Source: Microvelia longipes
Lineage: Eukaryota; Arthropoda; Insecta; Hemiptera; Veliidae
Length of the DNA stretch: 64,000 bases
Assembly (NCBI GenBank): GCA_018340805.1
Contig: JACMZG010001913.1
Coordinates: forward strand, 33,416,433-33,480,432
Direction: 5' to 3'
Below the pieces are notes generated by a model. That model worked only from the letters and a program-made list of their open reading frames with translations. It searched no databases and was not told where the DNA came from. Of the stretch, positions 23,281-34,200 are shown in pieces. A program made the position numbers and the translations under genes. The stretch's first letter is position 1. Every line of letters starts with the position of its first letter.

Positions 23281-24060
23281 AAAAGCTTACATTAAATTAA
23301 TTGAATATATTCTCATCTTTGCACCAATAAATCTGGATGTCGGACATTTTTAAAAAAAAAAGTTTTTGTAATACCAGATTATTTAATAAATTGCTTAGGC
23401 TTCCGCGGTTATTGTCATGAAGATTATTTGATTAACTCATAACACATCCCATAACATATTCGATCTGTACCTTTTAAACAGAAAACTACGATCTATACTA
23501 CAAATTGTGTTTAACTCCATAACAAAATAAAATAATAAAAAAGTGAAAAAATAAATAATTAAAATGACGTCACAGGTTAGTATAAAGTTAGCCGCAAAAT
23601 AAAAGAATAATTTTGCTAAACCTTATTTTTTTAAATTTCAATTATGAATTTACAAGATGCTTCTTAATCCTCTCTATATGCTATTCTTTCATTTTAAATA
23701 ATAATCCAAAAACTCATTAACGTTGATCCATTGCTCTAGTCTGCTCTCTAGTTTTTACTTGTGACTTATAACAGATGAAAACAGATAAGATTTTTATTAT
23801 TTTTTACTTGTACTTTTCATTCACCATTTTTCACAAGGAAAAGTTAAATTAACTTTTAAGTTAGTTACAGGTTTAAAGTTAGTCAACTTTTAAACCTAGT
23901 TTAACCCCATTGATCAGACCACTAATTAATAAATAATTTTAACCGAGATATTTTAAAACTTAAAAGGTACAATTGGTTTAGGATAAACCTTGTCCTAATT
24001 TCTATGCCTTTTGCGAAACAATTATGAAATAATATACTGTTATTACTTTTCGTATTTTAG

Positions 24061-24159
24061 AGGAAACCAGGTCTAAATGATGGTGTTTTAATGCAGAGTC
24101 TTCGAGCTTATACTCGTAGTAACTCTATATGTCAATCAATAGTTGAACAAATTTTATAG
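24061..24159 (+). other. Possible terminal exon, 32 codons
   Basis: A strong acceptor (ACTTTTCGTATTTTAG) is followed in phase 0 by an open frame starting RKPGLNDGVLMQSLRAYTR and ending in TAG. The composition is less AT-biased than its surroundings. An upstream partner could be a short frame (MPDHRSDFDK) after another acceptor at about 22938, but no good donor supports that. The product is unknown. Confidence 0.3.
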
Positions 24160-24379
24160 TTAAAAAGCAATTTGTCCGAAATATTAATTTTTATTAAGTA
24201 TATTTAAAATGAGATTGTATTAAATTTTGATTAAATTTGTTTGGTTTTCTATTTTTAAGTGGTTATAAATATGTTGATTTTCAGTAGTTAAACTTTTTAG
24301 AAGTATCTAACTAGTTTCAAACGGTCTTTGAGTCTTTGGTCCAAAGGAGGAAAATTTTAAATGGAAAATACTGAGCAGA

Positions 24380-24600
24380 GAAAGATAATAAAATATCCTT
24401 TAAAGCTTTTCTTGAATAACCTTGCTATTGGTTATCTTTCCTAAAAGTACGGGATTTATTAAGCGCCTGATAAGGTAGACCAGGTGCCTAACCCTCCTTT
24501 TAAAACGGCTTTGCAAAAACCATTTAAACCTAGAGCTCCCTCTAACTTTTTTTTCTCCGATATTACCAATTAATGATAAATTCACTGAATTCTTGGGCTT
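24380..24600. other. Open stretch with unclear coding strand
   Basis: The minus-strand frame 24585-24400 is basic (for example GSSRFKWFLQSRFKRR), and the plus strand is also open for about 38 codons with PFKTALQKPFKPRAP. No family is recognised. Confidence 0.2.
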
Positions 24601-24929
24601 TTTCCTTTTATTAGAAAATCTTTTTTGGCTTGTAATTCTCAGTTTTTTATTCTTTGGTCGGTATTAAAGATTTTTTTGTAAGATATAAAAAATACAGCTT
24701 TATAAAATGTATTCAGAAATATAATTAACGCTATAGATTAAGACTACAAATTCCTCCTCAAAAGCTTGAATAGCTATAGATTAAATAATTTAAAAAAAAT
24801 TCACTAATTCGTACTCTCTTTGGTTGGACCAATCAGTTAAAACATCTGTTTTTTTTTTCAAATTAATAAATCGGGCATTCAGAACCACATGACTTTTTCT
24901 CTTCACTTTAGATTCGCTAAGCTAATCCT

Positions 24930-25750
24930 TCCTACTTCAGTTTCGCTTCGCTTTGAACGAAGTGTGTGACATGCACCAAATTTCAACTCAAATGGAGTAC
25001 ATTCCAATTTTTTACAAAAACGCTCACATTCGATAAAATTTGAACTAATGCTGAGAATAAAATAAAACTTGGCACATATTTTAGTCTTATACATGGCTAT
25101 ACATGGCGAGTCAAATCTAATCACAACATTTTCCCGCGTTTTATGAATTTTTCGAAATTTTTGCTTAGTCGAATAAAATGGTTAAAAAAATAATTTTCGA
25201 CTGATTTTTGTACAAAGTTTCAACTGTATAGCATATATAAACTGGAAGCTACGATGACAACAGGCACATACACACATACAGACAGACAACTTTGTGAAAA
25301 CCGCTTTGAAAAAACGGCGACACCCGGGTTTCGGATTTTTTGCATACACAATTTCTTATTTATATTCCTGCGATATAAATGACGCTTCTGAGTTTTAATG
25401 AATTAAAATAACTGTTTTAATTCCGACAAAAGCATAATATCGGCACAAGTAGATATTATATAGTAGTAATATATGAACTGTAAACTAACTAATAGGTTAG
25501 GATCTAACTGACTATACAATTTTAAGATGTAATTATAGAGAAATGACATTGTATATTTCACTCCTTTTGTCGGTCTAAAATCAGACAGACAACTTTGTGA
25601 AAACCACTTATGAGGCCTTAACAAAACCTGAAACGGATAATTCCGGCGACATCCCGGAATCGGATTTTTTTGCAAACATAATACTTTTCCTATATATACT
25701 ATACATCCTATATACCTACAGTAAAAATGAGGAAAAGTAATTAAATGGTC
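24930..25750 (+). mobile_element. Dispersed element P, copy B with internal duplication
   Basis: The CAGACAGACAACTTTGTG block occurs twice (near 25275 and 25582), each followed by GAAAACC and a CCGG-containing segment. The right end ATGAGGAAAAGTAATTA lies at about 25728. The left part CTTCGCTTTGAACG is diverged. Reading frames here are not genes. Confidence 0.6.
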
Positions 25751-26071
25751 AATGCAACAGAGCAACCTCCTCGCATAGTCCAACCTCTTTCTTTAAGATT
25801 TTCTTGTCTCTTTGAAAATACACGTGCTTCTTAATCATTGAGAAAATAGGGTTACTGATGCAGTTTTGCCACCACATTTTATAAAACAATAATTAACCCA
25901 TTTACACAATAATAATGTGTGTTGCATTATCAATAAAAAAAAGAAAAACTATGTAGGACAAATATTTAAATATTTATCTTTATGTTCTAAATCTAATAAA
26001 AAAATAATATTGGATCTATGATTCTTTGATAAACTTTTGTAACCTCTCCAAATGAATAAAATGATATTTTC

Positions 26072-26314
26072 ATGCTTTGCTTCTATAATTTAGATTGTAT
26101 TTGTGGTTTTAAAATTAGCCTAGGTACCAGCAATTATGCTTTCCGATATTTTATTAATTGGAGGGAAAGTCTTTTTCTGAAGATGGAGACACAGGGAAAG
26201 CAAAACATCAGACTCATCATGAATCTTAACAGGGTCAAAGGACAAAGGGCTCCTTTGACATCGAAACGGCCCACTTTCAAAAATAGTAATTAATCTTAAC
26301 AAAACGCGTGTCAA
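26072..26314. other. Open on both strands, unassigned
   Basis: The plus frame 26072-26293 and the minus frame 26314-26120 overlap. Composition is mildly GC-richer around 26190-26290. No motif or splice structure favours either. Confidence 0.15.
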
Positions 26315-26426
26315 ATTCGTACTGGCCTTACTCGTTATCTAATGCGCATGCTTACAATTCAGTGCATCCACTGTGCGTGTCTTAATTAATAAAAGAAATT
26401 TACCTAGAGGACGGTCACTGTATTTT

Positions 26427-26460
26427 ATCACTGTATTTTACCTATGTAAAATACAGTGAT
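26427..26460. other. Perfect 15-bp hairpin with 4-base loop
   Basis: ATCACTGTATTTTAC and its exact inverse are separated by CTAT. It lies just before a dispersed repeat copy and may be part of that repeat's end. Confidence 0.8.
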
Positions 26461-26890
26461 AAGGGGTCTGGAAGTGTGGCCGTTTCCATTGGTGCCATAA
26501 CTGTACAAACTCCAACTTTTTTTCCTATAAGCAGATTAGAGACTCCCCATTTCTCTACAACCCCTATCAGAGCACATATTTATATTGCACCCAACAAACG
26601 GTGTTTTTCAGTGATGTGTGGTATAAACATTAAATTATTTTATAAAACACAGATAATTAAAAAAATATATTCTTTATATTACATTTTAAAATTTTTAAGT
26701 TGCTGTACAACTTAGGATTATAAATTCATTTTAATTAAATTAAGACAAAGTAGTCGGACAATAATGTAATATTTACATGAAATTGTAATTATCATGCAAA
26801 ATTACGTCACCAATGCACAGTTATGGTGCATTGGTTATGGTGCATTGGATGCAGTTATGGTGCCTCTATCCTCTATCCTCCTTATAAATA
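26461..26890. repeat. Unclassified dispersed repeat, copy 2
   Basis: GAGACTCCCCATTTCTCTAC, CCCCTATCAGAGCACATA, ATAAAACACAGATAA and TTATGGTGCATTGG match the copy at 11.2-11.6 kb in order. Confidence 0.55.
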
Positions 26891-27014
26891 TGTTGTAATA
26901 AATGAACCAACTAACCTCCTAGTATTTTCTTTATATAAAGAATGCTTTTATTTATTATACTGCACTATAACTATATTATACTATAATATAGTATGTATAC
27001 TTAAGTATACATGA

Positions 27015-28510
27015 CTAATTTAAATATCATAACAAACAAATTTAATCCTTGTAGACAACAATAAATAAATGCGGAATGAACTAAAGGTATAGACTATTTG
27101 TTTATAACCTATAGAAGAAACATAACAGAAGGTAAATTTTGCTTAGTTAAAAACAGGCGCAGTAGGTCCACTACAATAGTACATAAGTAAAATACAATAG
27201 TACATAATTAATGTGCAGTACGTGATATGGATGCAAGGTGTTTTTTTGCCAAGTGCTTTAGATAGGGGTCACTTCGTTTTATGAGAAATGCATCTATTGC
27301 ATAAATAATAGATCTCCTCTTTGTACAATATATAAGATATAGTCTTCCGAAGACCCAATTTTTTGTAATATTGATGAATTTTAACCTTTATTTTGAATAT
27401 AAAGCCCTACGGCACTCTAAATCTAGTCTGTTTATTTATACGTACTGACCCAAATTTCCATATCATAAAAATATTATCAGTTATTAATAAATTATAGTTC
27501 ATCAAACCAGGAAAAGAAATTAGAGCAAAGGTTATGACTTCCAATTAATAAACAAAACCCAGTTTATATATTATTTTCATAATCAAAGTTAAATATCAAA
27601 AGAAATGTCTTGTTTTAGTCAAAAATAGATAGTTTCAGTACAACTAACCTCAGTATATATCAAACTATGAATTGGTTATTAAGTTATTCGTCTATTTTAA
27701 TAGATTGCTATTTTTAATATCATGTTTTATTATGAAGACATAATTTATTTAATATTGCATTAAGTTTATTTAATGAAATTATTGAATTATTGTAGCAAAC
27801 ATTTTTGTCGTTATTATTGTGTTAAATTTAATTTTAATTAATCTGTAATAATGTCGATTATTTAGATTTTTATGTGTGGAGCAGTAGAATTATAAACTTA
27901 AACAAAGGTAAATATCTTTTTATAGAATAACACTGACATTTTGTCTTTCTAGAACAATAGATGTGCTCAGCTCACATTTTATTTAAACCATATGCCTGAA
28001 TAATTTTTACATTTAATATTAAAAAAACATGGTACTAATCAAAGAACCATAATAGGCCTAAAAATAATAATACAGGAATATCAGAAAATTTAATTAAAAA
28101 TTAATTATACAACAGAAGAGTTGTGTTCAACCACAGATGTGGTTGAAATAATAAAACTTCTAAACATCAATAGAAATACTTTTAATTAAACAATTTTTTT
28201 TTAAATTTATTTATTGTTTAAACTGACGCTATTTCTTTCCTCACAGGAATTGTTTTTGTGCCAAGATTTATAGAAATTAAATCGGCAAATTTGGGCTAAA
28301 AGTGTTTTCAAGGAATCAGTACGGCCTCATACTCGTACATCTGGATAACTGTGCTTGCTACAATGCTTTTCAGAAACTTTCAAAATAGTTTTAGTAACAT
28401 TTTTTATCAAAAATATTTTTGTAAATTTTCTAAGAGTTTACAGCCAAGCCATTTTAAAATTTGTGTTTGAATAACCCCTAAGTCTAATCAGTTCTTCCTG
28501 CAATCCAACT
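27015..28510. other. AT-rich stretch, no supported gene
   Basis: Low-complexity AT sequence with poly-A/T runs. An ATG-poor frame at 28310-28465 (for example STASYSYIWITVLATMLF) has no convincing splice sites. Confidence 0.4.
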
Positions 28511-28514
28511 TATT

Positions 28515-28602
<88 letters not shown>
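28515..28602. repeat. (AT)n microsatellite
   Basis: About 44 AT dinucleotides, almost uninterrupted. Confidence 0.95.
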
Positions 28603-28604
<2 letters not shown>

Positions 28605-28957
28605 TCTTCTTCTACCTAGCTATACTACTGTCCATTATCCGGTCTTTGAACATATTGCTAAAAATAGAATCACAAATAACTCCCTCCAACCTTTTTAAAA
28701 AACTATACTTGATCATTTGGGAACTGGCTCATATTAGCTCATCGGACTGCATAGGTACTACGCAGCGTAGCATATTTATTTGTTTTAATTTACAATAATA
28801 AAAAAAATATGCCAACGAAAAGATTGCACAGTAAAGAGTTAGAAAAACCTCTGTGCTCTGTGGAACTTAAAAATGTATTTGTGAAGTCTAACTTATGTAT
28901 AATTGAAATATTATTTTTTGTTACGCAAAATTAAGAAGAAGAAATTATAAATATTGG

Positions 28958-29096
28958 GGCAAGGTGATCCACTAATTGGGGAAATATCCTTGGAAATAAT
29001 TGCTTTCACTTTCATGTTCTTGGTCCATGCTCCATTTTTGGAACAGCAGCACTTATTCTTATCTGTCGAGGAATGTTTTACACGCATTATTCAAAG
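28958..29096 (+). other. Possible exon with a hydrophobic segment
   Basis: A plus-strand frame different from the longest one reads HVLGPCSIFGTAALILICRG and then about eight more residues. It meets a donor GTAATG after TCAAAG. It would give one membrane segment. No strong acceptor is seen upstream, and the product is not recognised. A longer frame at 29000-29257 overlaps it. Confidence 0.2.
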
Positions 29097-29984
29097 GTAA
29101 TGCGTATTTTTATGCCATAGATCTTTTAAAACTATGCTCATCCTTGGGTGATCAATACTGTACTACATTTTACACACTCATACAGAGCTCCGTTTATGCT
29201 AATCTACAAAATGTTTCAGCGCTTTCCTTTGAAAAATCCATGCGAATTGATAAATAAGTAAAGGTGCTTCTGTTCCGCTGTGAAGCATAAAGCGGAAATC
29301 TGAGCAAGACCTGCATAGGAAGTTAAAAAGCAAGCCTTCCTAAAAAATTTGCTACCCTTGAGGACCACTGCGCCAAAATTACTTTGTAGTTATAAAGTTA
29401 TTATTTGAAATCATTTCAATATTTTTCTTCTCCAATGTGAGGTAAACAAGGTTAAATATAATTATCAGCATTAGTTTTGATTTTAATTATATATAAAGAA
29501 ACAAAGTTTTCGACTAATAAATTCATGGGAGTATGCAATTTACAAAACCCTTACCAATACGACAAAAATTTTTTGCGGACATAAAAACCTATTGCCAAAG
29601 CCGAATAGCGACCAAAACACAACCTGCCGTACTCACTTAAAGAATTATTATTAAACTGGTAATTAATAAAATTATGCTAATTAATTAATAAATGCTTCTT
29701 AATCAACTAAAACTTTGCAACTTAAATTATCACCTAACTGTTTGAACTGCAATAAAAACATGTTAAATAATTTAAATTGTAATAATTATAGATAGATAAT
29801 AAAAGCAATGACGTCAAATCTATCAAGGGTAATTAAAACAATGCTTAAATGCCTTAATCAGCAATGTAAACAGATATGGAGGTTATTACGCTATAGTAAC
29901 ATAAACCAGTGTCCCAAATTATAAATTACCAGTAATAGCCCAAGAGCCAGGCTTAAAATGTGTGACACATTTTTACTACTGTAT

Positions 29985-30050
29985 TACTATATATATATAT
30001 ATTATATATATTATAATATATATATATATATATAATATATATATATATTA
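29985..30050. repeat. Interrupted (AT)n microsatellite
   Basis: AT runs broken by AATAT steps, followed by AT-rich unique sequence. Confidence 0.9.
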
Positions 30051-30960
30051 TTTAAATATAAACTACAGTACTATATAGTTCACTATGGCATATTATAGTA
30101 TACAATTGATTATAGTATAGCACTATTTATATTGAATCAACCATATATTATTAAATACTATACTTTTAAAAATTACTTGATGGCTGATTCTAGTCTATAA
30201 TTATACTTGAAACAAGTATGTTAAACACATATTATAGAGCTGTTTTGGATTTTTCTTTCTTCGGGTTTTATTGTTTAAAGATTTTATTTATCTAACTAAT
30301 GTACATATGTACATTATGATACATTCATATGAATTGGTAATTCACAATCAAATCAATTTACTAATTTAAAGGTATTAATAAATTTGAATTGATAGTGATG
30401 AAGAGTTCTAAATGAAAAACATTACTTGAAATAAAGACAAGCATATTTTATTCTTAATTATTAAACAAAATATTAAAATATTATTGCAAACAAAAGTATG
30501 TATTTTAATTTATTAATAACTTACACAAAAATAAATGTTTAAAATTTAAAGTAATATTTAGTGTCGCGTATAGATCAAATACAATGATTCATCAAATGGA
30601 AAATCACTTCAACTCATATTCAGTTTGATAAAAAGTTCTGCATTATCATATAAACACAGTAAACTAAAAATAAATATATGAATAATGACAAGTGAGCACT
30701 GCCAACCTACTAAATCTTTTATAAGTAATTTTTTGATTTTACTATTTTTTACCTCTATATTAATAACTTCAAAATACAACTCTGTAAGTTGGTGTAGACA
30801 CTTTTTTTTAAACTTTGACTTATACTTTAATTTTGAAAAAAATTATCTGAGCCGTCCCACAAGAATTTCTTTACTTACGTGGGCTCATCAAAATTACATT
30901 AAATTATTTGTGTTGTATATCAAGACAATACTTTGTATATGTTGAATTATTTTGTGTGTG

Positions 30961-30964
30961 TTAT

Positions 30965-31009
<45 letters not shown>

Positions 31010-31018
31010 TATATATTT
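30961..31018. repeat. (AT)n microsatellite
   Basis: Interrupted AT run about 190 bp upstream of the F-box start exon. Confidence 0.9.
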
Positions 31019-31214
31019 TTATATGTAACCCAAGATTATTTACGAAAGATCAGAACTAAATATTTATTTTAATCAGATTTCTTATAAGTAAGATTGATTT
31101 CTACCATGACATTAGATTATGCACTAACACAGATATAATGCCAAAGCTGGCAGCCAGATATTTAGAGGATATTTTTGCCTTGACTAATTTAAATCATATT
31201 GATTTCAGGTAAAA

Positions 31215-34200
31215 ATGGCAAATTGGGCGAATGTGCCGGCTGAACTCTTTGTAGAAATGGTCAGTTATTTGTCTGATGACGATCAGGTTAGTTTCTAATG
31301 GTCTGTCTACATGGTCTATTGATCGGTAGTTTCTTTTTTGTTTTCCAATTCCTTCAAAAAAAAGTTAAGCAATTTTTGCTATATAGTGCACCTTGAGAGA
31401 ATATTTAAAAGGGCAATTACTGTTACAAAAGTTTTTTAAATAGTTTTTTTTTTATTGTGCAATAATTTAATAGTGATCATTACAAAGTTTAACAACTGAC
31501 AACAAAAAGTAACAAAGAAGAAAAGTTTTAGAAAAGTCAGTTGCTAGGTAGTGCTAGTAGTGGTCCTTGGTGTGCTAGTACGACGTGAATTCTGTTAATA
31601 GCACTACTCAGCAAAGTAATGGGGCGACTAAGTAATGGGTTACCACTCTTCAAAAGCTCACTTTTCAAAAATCTTGAAATAATAATAATAAAACAAATAA
31701 ATTTAACACAGAGCGACGGTTGATATTAAATATTTCTGATCAGTTCCGTAATTCTTGGGTGAGAGCTAGTTAAGGCTAACCTTGTACCGTTTTTTAGATT
31801 TATTTTATTCACTTCTTTGGTTTTATTCCTGATGAGTGTAAGTTCCCTAATGTCCTTTAAGTTTTATCCTGATGTCCTGGTGTTAGCGGGATTTGCGGTC
31901 GTTGCGTTGGCTATGGTGGAACCATCATTTTCCATCGCACGCACCGCAACGTACACTTCGCAATCGCCAGCCCTATCGGAGTATTCTGAATCCACCTTTA
32001 CTGTCCTTAGTTTTCCACTATAAAATAAAACCAATCTCATTATTTCTTTATTCATAAATTTGTTTTCCATAAGCTTTGACTTTTTCTTTCGCTATCTAAG
32101 ATAAATCGGAAAAGTATGGTGTTTGCGCTTAAAATTTTAAGTAGAACCTACACACCGGATAGAATTTTCTGTTACAATATCATATTCTTATACTCACTGA
32201 GGATGCGCTCTGCTCGTCTTCAGAATATATAAATCACCTTCTACATATTGCAGCACGCCCTCAAACTCATTTTGCTTGTCCTCAGAGATCGATTTAACGC
32301 TAATAACATCCGTAAAAATACCTGTTTATAACTAGCGGTCACCCATGCGGGTATTAACCTCGCTCGATACTGCATAACATGTGTGACCTAAAAACTGCTG
32401 ATATACCAGGCATATCGATTGAAGCTAAATTGTACTAAATTTCCACTTGATAAAAAAATATTTTATGAATTTTCAAAATTTTCCCTGTCATTATTGCCGG
32501 TAAAAAACGTCCTAAAATATTATCTTTCGGATAGAACAAGTAGACCTAAAGATTTAATTTTGTACCAATCTCCAACAGTCTAGCATAGATGATAACAGAC
32601 ACACATATACAATTAAAGTTAAGAAAACCACTCAAGAGGTCATAAAAAACGTCTTAAATTTTAGAACTAAAAACATTCATTTTTTAGTTAAAAAATTAAA
32701 AATGTTTAGTTCAATACATTTTCTTTGTACCTACGGTATAAATAAGTAAAGAAAAAAATAATTAAAAGAGCCTTCAATCTTTGAGAACACTAAAACACTG
32801 CAATACACATATGTTTTACGTGTTTAGTATTTATATAATAATACTTGAGTTAGCATATTTATTCGAGACTTATATTTTAAATAAAAATCATTTATTTAAG
32901 TGTTAATGTTAAACATGCAATGCGTGATACGAATAAGAAATAGACAAATTAACCTGTGTTTTAATAATATAAATATCGTGTTTGATTATAATTAAGTTGT
33001 AATACAATAAATCACTAGTACTTCTGTAACATTATACACAATTATTTTTGTTATAGTTATTAATTTTATAAATATTAATATAAATAAATTTATATAATGT
33101 AATATAAATTATATGTTTAATTATGCTGTAGTAGAATGGAATAAAAAGTCTCGAAGTCCATTGGATTGCGCTGGATCTACACAACGTGATAGGCTATACA
33201 GAGCTTAGTTTTAGGCCAGTTCTTTTATTGCCTTAAACCCCCAATTTACTTGAACGAGTTGAAAATTTTCTGTTCCGAATGTAAAACACACAACGAAACA
33301 GTAGCAAGGATATTTATTTAGGGATATTTTTTTATTTTGCAAAATTTTGTTTCAAATCTCTTAGGATTTATGCAGTTTCTAAAATTGGCAATATTGTGAC
33401 AAGCGAAATTTGTTTACATAATTACCATATTTGGGCAGATGTTACCAAAATAATAATAGTGAATTTAAACTTCCAAGAGTCATTTACTGTAAGTAAATAT
33501 CGTTTCAAAATAGTCCAAGAGCCTACCCTAAAAATTTGACTCACTTTGTACTACTTTGAACAAAATTTTTATAAAAATATACCTTAAATTATGAAGAAAA
33601 AGCATGGTCTGCCTATTATTTTTTGTAAAAATTACTATTGCAAATTATGATTATTTATTTTGACATTTTGCCATTGTACTTTAAAACTGTACTTAATGCA
33701 AATAAATTTATTTATTTATTTATCCAGAGGGGACCCTTCATATGAATGCGCTCGCTCAAAATATTAGAAAATCGCACAATTCCAAGTTTGCTTGGAATAA
33801 GTGGCTTCCTGTAGATCGTGTGCAAAACAAGAAGGTAACTTTTTTTAAAGCAGATACAATTTTCTAAAAAACAAGTGTTTTTTTGTCAAAAACTGATAAC
33901 AACAACTAAACTTATGATATTTGTTAAATGACCTAAAAAATACACAAAAAGCCAATATTTTCCAAAGAAATTCGTCGACTTTGCATAAATTTATCATTTT
34001 TTGGTGTTTTTCAAAGAGCTATAACTTTGATTGTGGTCACCCGATTTGGATGATTTATAAAAAAAATATTTTCTCTTTTATTTTTCTAAGAGGACCCACA
34101 GGGAACTACTTATTTCAAGAAAACTTAAATTCATACGATTCTATAAAATTTTGAGCATGCGCATTTATATGAAGGGCTTCACTCTGGGTAGACAGACTAT

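Noticed and set aside
25403..25783. 126-codon minus-strand frame
   Set aside because: Overlaps the right half of dispersed element P; related frames at 39613-39831 and 59919-60122 are also in this repeat.
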